A stretch of 5,708 nucleotides of DNA from Deltaproteobacteria bacterium (GTDB lineage Bacteria; Myxococcota; Myxococcia; Myxococcales; Myxococcaceae), in the NCBI GenBank assembly GCA_016875515.1, contig VGRA01000198.1, positions 1 to 5,708 of the forward strand, given 5' to 3'. Of this stretch, positions 1-3,843 are shown one piece after another. The notes under the pieces were generated by a model that ran no database searches, was not told the origin of the DNA, and saw only the letters and a list, made by a program, of their open reading frames with translations. Position numbers and translations under genes: made by a program. Positions within the stretch are counted from its first letter, which is position 1. Each line of letters starts with the position of its first letter.

Positions 1-468
1 CGGCATGGCGCCGGTCTCCGTCCCCGCCATCACCAACGCGGCCCGTCCCCCGGGACAGGCCAGCCAGTTGGCCACCGGGGCGCCCGCGCGCTCCACCAGG
101 ACGTCACCCTTCCCCGCGTCGTGCAGCAGGACGGCGGGGAACCCGTTGGCGGCGAAGCTGTCCCCGTGGTCCGTGAGGAAGAAGAAGTCGTGGCCCGAGC
201 CACACGCGCCTCGCCGGAAGTCCTCCAGGCAGGGCTGATTGTAGGCGCCGCTCGCGTCCACGGGGGCGCCGTCGCACGCGTCGTGCGAGTAGATGCTGTG
301 GACGTGGACCAACCCGCGCAGCTCGGTGAAGCCACGCGCGTTCGCGGTGCGCGGAAGCTGGAGCACCGTGCCGGGCTGCCACGACGGGAGCGGCGGATCC
401 ACCGCGGGCGCCTTGCCACAGGCGGACAGCAGGGAGAGGATCCCGCGCAGCACGGTTTCTTGAGACAC
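1..468 (-). CDS. PHP-domain metallohydrolase lipoprotein, partial (C-terminus off the left edge)
   Basis: The minus-strand frame reads a lipoprotein signal ending in a canonical lipobox (LLSAC, Cys codon near 420). A PHP-type (polymerase/histidinol phosphatase, CehA/McbA-like) metal-binding fold follows. Visible motifs in order are HVHSIYSHDAC (about 274-309), FFFLTDHGDSF (about 154-186) and MAGTETG (about 8-28). The HxH pair, the TDH and the later Glu are the usual metal ligands of this superfamily, so a phosphoesterase-like hydrolase anchored in the cell envelope is likely; its substrate cannot be told. About 155 residues are visible, and the frame is open to position 1. The start is unsettled. 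GTG at 468 puts the lipobox Cys at residue 17, but that codon lies inside the presumed IS end; GTG at 453 leaves only 11 residues before the Cys. Neither gives a normal basic n-region, so the original 5' end was probably removed by the IS insertion. A second minus-strand frame here (473 to 30) is Arg/Ser-rich and shows no motif. Confidence 0.8.
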   Translation of the reverse strand, partial: MSQETVLRGILSLLSACGKAPAVDPPLPSWQPGTVLQLPRTANARGFTELRGLVHVHSIYSHDACDGAPVDASGAYNQPCLEDFRRGACGSGHDFFFLTDHGDSFAANGFPAVLLHDAGKGDVLVERAGAPVANWLACPGGRAALVMAGTETGAMP

Positions 469-480
469 CTCACTGGGGGC
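461..480 (+). repeat. Presumed left terminal inverted repeat of the IS3 element
   Basis: This segment starts TGAGACACCTCA, which is itself an imperfect palindrome (TGAG, ACAC, CTCA), and runs into a GGGGGC block. It sits 45 bases upstream of the orfA start, the usual distance for IS3 ends. The boundary rests on the TG start and on position only, because the partner repeat has been lost. Confidence 0.4.
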
Positions 481-497
481 GAGAATGGCCCCCGAGG
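468..497 (+). promoter_or_regulatory. Hairpin overlapping the orfA ribosome binding site
   Basis: GGGGGC at 475-480 pairs perfectly with GCCCCC at 488-493 around a 7-base loop. After a 3-base bulge (472-474), CCTC at 468-471 can pair with GAGG at 494-497, which is the first half of the Shine-Dalgarno sequence of orfA. An RNA reading in from outside the element would therefore hide the ribosome binding site. IS10 and IS50 use such structures to keep transposase expression low when flanking genes are transcribed. The pairing is seen in the sequence; the regulatory role is inferred. Confidence 0.45.
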
Positions 498-500
498 AGG
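494..500 (+). promoter_or_regulatory. Shine-Dalgarno sequence of orfA
   Basis: GAGGAGG lies 5 bases before ATG 506. This decides the start at 506 rather than the in-frame ATG at 485, which sits in the loop of the hairpin and has no such sequence upstream. Confidence 0.7.
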
Positions 501-505
501 TGGAG

Positions 506-820
506 ATGTCGAAGCGGAAGAAGGAAGAGAGAGGGCGGTTCACGGCGCGTCGGAAGTCGGAGGCCGTGCAGCGGTTGCTGAAGGGGGAGGACCTGGACGT
601 CATCTCGAGGGAGCTCGGGGTGACGGCGGCCACGCTGTCGGAGTGGCGTGAGGCCTTCCTGGCGGGTGCGGAGGCGAACCTGAAGTCGAGGGAGCCGTCG
701 GCTGCGGATGACGAGAACCTGCGGCTGAAGGCGAAGGTGGGCGAGCTGACGATGGAGCTCGAGCTACTGCGCATCAAGGCGGGCCAGGACCCTTTTCCAT
801 GGAGGAAGCCGAGAGGATGA
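506..820 (+). CDS. IS3-family transposase OrfA (DNA-binding subunit)
   Basis: The 104-residue protein is the usual size for IS3 OrfA. Residues about 10-58 form the Tnp_1-type helix-turn-helix (GRFTARRKSEAVQRLL, then DVISRELGVTAATLSEWR). Residues about 70-92 form a leucine-rich coiled coil (ENLRLKAKVGELTMELELL) that mediates multimerisation in this family. A basic N-terminus (SKRKKEERGR) precedes the helix-turn-helix. The protein would bind the element's inverted repeats. ATG 506 has a strong GAGGAGG 5 bases upstream; an in-frame ATG at 485 would add 7 residues but lies in the hairpin. The stop (818-820) overlaps the orfB ATG at 817 as ATGA. The frame is complete, but the partner OrfB is cut, so OrfA alone probably has no transposition activity; it could still bind the ends of related elements elsewhere. 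Confidence 0.9.
   Translation: MSKRKKEERGRFTARRKSEAVQRLLKGEDLDVISRELGVTAATLSEWREAFLAGAEANLKSREPSAADDENLRLKAKVGELTMELELLRIKAGQDPFPWRKPRG
790..796 (+). other. Candidate -1 ribosomal frameshift site (C CCT TTT)
   Basis: In the orfA frame the codons read GAC CCT TTT, so the heptamer fits X XXY YYZ exactly. A slip back by one base enters the orfB frame, which is open from here. IS3 elements commonly make the OrfAB transposase this way, though mostly on A-rich heptamers. GGAGGA at 801-806, 10 bases before ATG 817, could act as a stimulator or simply as the ribosome binding site of orfB. No experimental support is visible. Confidence 0.4.
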
Positions 821-1263
821 GCCAGACGCTCTCGCCTTCCACGAACAGGCCGTATGGGCTGGCGCTGGTGTGCCGTGCGTGGTGCTTGTCGCGGGCGACG
901 GTGTACCGCCGCCGAGCGAGCACCGCGAGCGAGGCGGCCCCCGTGTTGGGCAAGCGCGGGCCGAAGCAGGCGCTGTCGGACGAGGCGCTGCTGTCGGCCA
1001 TCCGGAAGGACATCGAGTCCACGGTGTGGGTGGGCGAAGGCCACCGCAAGGTGTGGGCGCGCCTTCGGCACGGGGGCGTGCGGACGTCGCTGCGGCGGGT
1101 GCTGCGCCTCATGCGAGGGGCGGGGCTGCTGTCGCCTGGCCGCCCACGCCGACAACTGGGGCCGCGGGTGCACGACGGCACCATCATCCCGGACGCCCCC
1201 AACCAGATGTGGGGCACGGACGGGACCGGGACGGTGACGCAGGAGGACGGCCACGTCACCCTG
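817..1263 (+). pseudogene. IS3-family transposase OrfB, 3'-truncated
   Basis: This is the N-terminal half of OrfB: a short leader (SPSTNRPYGLALVCRAW), the HTH_21-like domain and the beginning of the integrase core (rve), with HDGTIIPDAPNQMWGTD followed by TVTQEDGHVT. Complete IS3 OrfB proteins are about 270-300 residues. Only about 148 remain, and the segments bearing the second Asp and the Glu are gone. The 3' limit is approximate, because the match to transposases fades within about 1225-1275. Confidence 0.8.
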
Positions 1264-2331
1264 ACCGGCACGGGCACCTTCCTCGGCAAGTTCACCAGCC
1301 CGACCGAGATGACCTCGTCCATGGTCCGGGACAACGGGACCGGCGTCTCCATCAACTACCCCATCCAGACGAGCTCGCAGCTCTTCGTCTACCGGCAGCA
1401 GCAGACGGCCAACGGTGACGGGCAGCACACCATCTTCGGCTACCGCGACCGGGACAGCTATAACGCCGGCACGGGTTACGGCAACACCAGCACCAACTCG
1501 GGCGTCGCCGGGATGAGCTTCTGGGGAGACGACTACTCGTTCGGCGTGACCGGCCACAATTACACCGACTTCCTCCGCACGGGCGGCGTGCTCGGCGGGG
1601 AGATCAACGGCACCTACTGGGGCGCCCTGGGCTACAAGGCCTCCAACTCGTCGCGCTACGGCGTGTACGGCTCCACGGCTGCCGCCAACGGCGCCGGCCG
1701 CCGCACGGACAGCACCGCGCGCGGCATTGGCGGCGGGTTCTACGGCGACCTGATGGGCGGCTGGGTGCGCGGAGAGGTCATGGGCCTGGTCTCCTCGGGC
1801 CAGATGTTCGCCTCGTACAACCACGGCAACGCCTACACCGCGGGCAAGAACGTGGAGCTCGTGAAGTCTGCCTCGGGACGCATGACGCCGGCCTTCGCCG
1901 TCACGTCCACGGACTCCAAGGTCTACGCCAACGGCCGCACCCGCCTGCGGGATGGCTCGCTTCGCGTCTCGTTCGATCCGGCCTACGTGGAGCTGCTCGC
2001 CGCGGGCGAGGTTCCCACGGTCACTCTGACGCCGGTGGGCGGCTGGGCGAACCTGTACGTGGCGAGGATTGACCGCAAGGGCTTCACGGTGGCGGAGGCC
2101 AACGGCGGCAAGGCCAACATCGAGGTGAACTGGGTGGCCATTGGCCAGCGCGCCGGCGAGCAGACCGCGGTGCCGGAGCAGGTCGCGTCTGGCGAGCTGA
2201 ACGCGCAGCTCGAGGGCGTGATGCACAACGAGGGCCTGACGCAGCAGTCCGGCCGCTCCATCTGGTGGGATGGCAAGCGCCTCCGCTTCGACGCCCCTCC
2301 GGCCACGAAGCGGCCCGAGGCCCGGCGCTGA
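817..2331 (+). CDS. Chimeric open frame: IS3 OrfB N-terminus fused to a surface-type protein C-terminus
   Basis: The single open frame has 504 codons from ATG 817, or 510 from ATG 799. ATG 817 is preferred because it overlaps the orfA stop as ATGA, with GGAGGA 10 bases upstream. Residues 1-148 are transposase: an HTH_21-like region (SAIRKDIESTVW, then WARLRHGGVRTSLRRVLRLM), then PNQMWGTD, which holds the first Asp of the DDE catalytic triad (codon 1219-1221). Residues about 149-504 instead match an extracellular, Gly/Asn/Ser-rich beta-type protein that continues to the stop. The later catalytic Asp and Glu are absent, so transposition activity is ruled out. There is no signal peptide, so a surface location is also unlikely if the fusion is made. 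It is most simply a degenerate by-product of insertion plus deletion, yet it has no stop or frameshift. The stop overlaps the downstream peptidase frame. Confidence 0.75.
   Translation: MSQTLSPSTNRPYGLALVCRAWCLSRATVYRRRASTASEAAPVLGKRGPKQALSDEALLSAIRKDIESTVWVGEGHRKVWARLRHGGVRTSLRRVLRLMRGAGLLSPGRPRRQLGPRVHDGTIIPDAPNQMWGTDGTGTVTQEDGHVTLTGTGTFLGKFTSPTEMTSSMVRDNGTGVSINYPIQTSSQLFVYRQQQTANGDGQHTIFGYRDRDSYNAGTGYGNTSTNSGVAGMSFWGDDYSFGVTGHNYTDFLRTGGVLGGEINGTYWGALGYKASNSSRYGVYGSTAAANGAGRRTDSTARGIGGGFYGDLMGGWVRGEVMGLVSSGQMFASYNHGNAYTAGKNVELVKSASGRMTPAFAVTSTDSKVYANGRTRLRDGSLRVSFDPAYVELLAAGEVPTVTLTPVGGWANLYVARIDRKGFTVAEANGGKANIEVNWVAIGQRAGEQTAVPEQVASGELNAQLEGVMHNEGLTQQSGRSIWWDGKRLRFDAPPATKRPEARR
1261..2331 (+). 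pseudogene. Gly/Asn-rich extracellular-type protein, 5'-truncated by the IS
   Basis: About 356 codons follow the transposase segment. The opening LTGTGTFLGKFTSPTEMTSS resembles the 'GTGT..IPKFTS' entry seen in secreted tail-fibre-like or adhesin-like proteins of Bacteroidota and Myxococcota. The middle is rich in Gly, Asn, Ser and Tyr, with GVYGSTAAANGAG (about 1660-1698) and IGGGFYGDLMGGW (about 1726-1764). A compact C-terminal beta domain covers about 1921-2160 (VYANGRTRLRDGSLRVSFDP up to VNWVAIGQRAG), followed by a short tail with SIWWDGKRLRF. Full-length relatives would be expected to carry a signal peptide and more N-terminal sequence; both are missing here. I recognise the family type from memory but know no established name or function. 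An attachment or surface-coat role is only a guess. Confidence 0.6.
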
Positions 2332-3302
2332 AGAGGTGGCAACAGGCCGCGGCGGCGGGAGCACTCACCGCCGCGGCCGTCTGCGGGGCCATGCTCTGGC
2401 CCCGCAACCCGGCGACGACTCCCCGCGGCCATGCGCCTTCGCCGCGGGAAGTCGTCGCCGTTTTGTCGTCTGCAGAGATGGCCGGCCGCGCCTTCGGGAC
2501 CGAGGGGGAGACCCGGGCTGCCACCTGGATTGCCTCCGCGTTTGACCGGCTCGGCTTGCCGCCACCGCCGGGACGGGGCCGCTTCCAGCCCGTCCGGGGC
2601 GAGGTGGAGGGAAAGCAGGTCAGCTCGGCAGGCAACGTGCTCGCGTGGCTGGATGCCGGCGCCCCGGACACCCTCGTCATCGGGGCACACCACGACCACA
2701 TCGGGGACGGCGGCCCACTCTCGAGGGACCTCTTCCAACGCGCCCTCCACCCCGGCGCGGATGACAACGCGAGCGGCGTCGCGCTGCTGCTGGCCGTCGC
2801 GGACCGGCTGGCCCACAGCGCCTCACCCTTGCCCGTCAACGTGCTGTTCGTGACCTTCGCAGGTGAAGAGACGGGGCTCTACGGCTCCGGGACCTTCGTG
2901 CGCGCGCCGCCGGTGCCGCTCGGCTCGGTACGCGCCTTCATGAACTTCGACATGGTCGGGCGGCTGGACGAGCGCGCGCCGGTGCTCGCGGTGGAAGGCA
3001 CGTCCGAGTACCCGGCCCTCGCACCCCTGGTGGACGCCATCCCGGCCCGCGGCCTCACGGTGCGCCAGGCCCCCAACATCTTTCCCGGCGGCTCGAACCA
3101 CGTCTCCTTCGACGCGCAGTCCGTTCCCGTGCTGGCCCTGTCCACCGGCGTCACCGCGGACTACCACCGGGCCAGCGATGGGCCGGACCGCATCAACCAC
3201 GCGGGCCTGGAGGCCATTGCGGCCTGGACGCTGGAGCTCGTGGAGGCGGTGGCCCGGGCCCCGCGAAGCGCCCGGTTCGCCCCGCCCGCTTCGCCGCACT
3301 AG
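2265..3302 (+). CDS. M28-family zinc metallopeptidase (aminopeptidase-like), membrane-anchored or secreted
   Basis: A complete M28 catalytic domain is visible. Numbered from GTG 2265, GAHHDH gives the first zinc ligand His142 and the supporting Asp144; PGADDNASG the bridging Asp166; FAGEETGLYGS the catalytic Glu201 and ligand Glu202; NFDMVGR Asp229; and DYHRASD His301. All five ligands and the general base are present, so it should be an active di-zinc exopeptidase. There is no room for an inserted PA domain. A basic KRW followed by an Ala-rich hydrophobic stretch (residues 23-45) acts as signal peptide or anchor, so it works in the periplasm or outside. GTG 2265 is the outermost conventional start but has no ribosome binding site. 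CTG 2328 places KRW at the very N-terminus, overlaps the upstream stop as CTGA and has GAGG 7 bases before it, so it is biologically attractive. ATG 2391 would lose the signal. Substrate unknown; nutrient or prey peptide breakdown is plausible. Confidence 0.88.
   Translation: MGWQAPPLRRPSGHEAARGPALKRWQQAAAAGALTAAAVCGAMLWPRNPATTPRGHAPSPREVVAVLSSAEMAGRAFGTEGETRAATWIASAFDRLGLPPPPGRGRFQPVRGEVEGKQVSSAGNVLAWLDAGAPDTLVIGAHHDHIGDGGPLSRDLFQRALHPGADDNASGVALLLAVADRLAHSASPLPVNVLFVTFAGEETGLYGSGTFVRAPPVPLGSVRAFMNFDMVGRLDERAPVLAVEGTSEYPALAPLVDAIPARGLTVRQAPNIFPGGSNHVSFDAQSVPVLALSTGVTADYHRASDGPDRINHAGLEAIAAWTLELVEAVARAPRSARFAPPASPH
2317..2320 (+). promoter_or_regulatory. Possible ribosome binding site for the peptidase start at 2328
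   Basis: GAGG stands 7 bases before CTG 2328, good spacing for initiation there. No comparable sequence precedes GTG 2265. Being inside the end of the preceding frame, it would suit translational coupling. Confidence 0.35.
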
Positions 3303-3322
3303 GTGCCTGGCCAGGCTGCCCT

Positions 3323-3814
3323 TCAGTGCAGCCGCAGCCCCTCGATGACGGCGAGCGGGCCGCCGCAGGTGGCCTCGTGGCAGGCGGCGCAGCCGGTGAG
3401 CGCCCCGTTGAACGTCTTCACCGATGGCGCCTCGTCGAACGCGCGCACCTGCGCCAGGTACGCCTGCGCCATGCCGTCATAGGCGGGGTTGCGGTCCTCG
3501 GCCGCGGTGGGCCAGCTGCAGCGGATGCGCCGGTGGTTGGGCAGCAACGGCAGGCCCGGTACGGGCTTCCCTGCCTGCAGCGCCTCGCGCGCGGTGCGCC
3601 AGTCCGCCACCATGCCGCGCATGCGCACGGCCAGCTCGCTCGCGCCATTGGGGTTGATGTCGGACGGGACGAGGTGTCCGGGGCTGCCCGGCACGCCGGG
3701 CGTGAGTGGCGTCTCGTAGGTGCAGTCCTCCGCCACCGGCGCGGGCGGGCGCGTGGCGCAGGCTGAGGCGAAAACGAGGGCGGCACACAGCAGCGGCGTC
3801 GTGGACAGGCGCAT
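3323..3814 (-). CDS. c-type cytochrome-like lipoprotein (C-terminal CxxCH)
   Basis: The 163-residue protein has a lipoprotein-type signal (MRLSTTPLLCAALVFASAC; Cys19 would be lipidated, with Ala rather than Leu at -3). A Pro-rich linker follows, and the C-terminus carries a single haem c motif, CAACH (residues 142-146). A lone CxxCH near the C-terminus of a small, largely helical protein recalls class II cytochromes (c' and c556), whose N-terminal helix often supplies Met; RMRGM at residues 64-68 is a candidate. Three other Cys (31, 99, 150) could form disulfides. A small envelope electron carrier is the likely role. It lies 29 bases downstream of the flavoprotein gene on the same strand, so the two are probably co-transcribed. 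ATG 3814 is chosen because it gives a standard signal peptide; GTG 3847, overlapping the upstream stop as GTGA, is an alternative that adds 11 residues. The family is not recognised with certainty. Confidence 0.75.
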   Translation of the reverse strand: MRLSTTPLLCAALVFASACATRPPAPVAEDCTYETPLTPGVPGSPGHLVPSDINPNGASELAVRMRGMVADWRTAREALQAGKPVPGLPLLPNHRRIRCSWPTAAEDRNPAYDGMAQAYLAQVRAFDEAPSVKTFNGALTGCAACHEATCGGPLAVIEGLRLH

Positions 3815-3843
3815 GGTCCGGATGGTTACGCCGTTCTCTCCCC

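Larger units (their letters stand above)
461..1263 (+). mobile_element. Truncated IS3-family insertion sequence (left half)
   Basis: The element carries the two-gene IS3 layout: orfA with a helix-turn-helix and leucine zipper, then orfB in the -1 frame overlapping its end. The left boundary is placed at 461, where the sequence reads TGAGACACC, because IS3 elements usually begin with TG. This is inference; no flanking copy is available for comparison. The right boundary is set where orfB stops matching a transposase, just after the EDGHVT segment. The remainder of the catalytic domain and the right inverted repeat are absent. I looked for the reverse complement of the left end (GCCCCCAGTGAGGTGTCTCA) in the window and found no second copy, so no target-site duplication can be assessed. 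The element should be unable to move on its own. Confidence 0.8.

Noticed and set aside
121..651. Plus-strand frame of 176 codons spanning the lipoprotein gene and orfA
   Set aside because: It is rich in Gly, Arg and Val, antisense to clear PHP motifs and out of frame with orfA; it is a shadow.
1200..1300. The transposase/surface-protein junction as an assembly artefact
   Set aside because: It cannot be excluded from one sequence, but the frame and base composition are continuous, and insertion followed by deletion explains it. It is kept as a finding with read-level checking advised.
1983..2839. Overlapping minus-strand open frames opposite the surface-type protein and the peptidase
   Set aside because: They have low-complexity Arg/Ser/Pro-rich translations without recognisable domains, opposite a plus-strand frame with full M28 catalytic motifs.
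3305..3316. Perfect 12-base palindrome GCCTGGCCAGGC between the convergent genes as a terminator
   Set aside because: The arms touch with no spacer, so only a 4-bp stem could form, and no T-run follows on either strand. The gap between the genes is only 20 bases.
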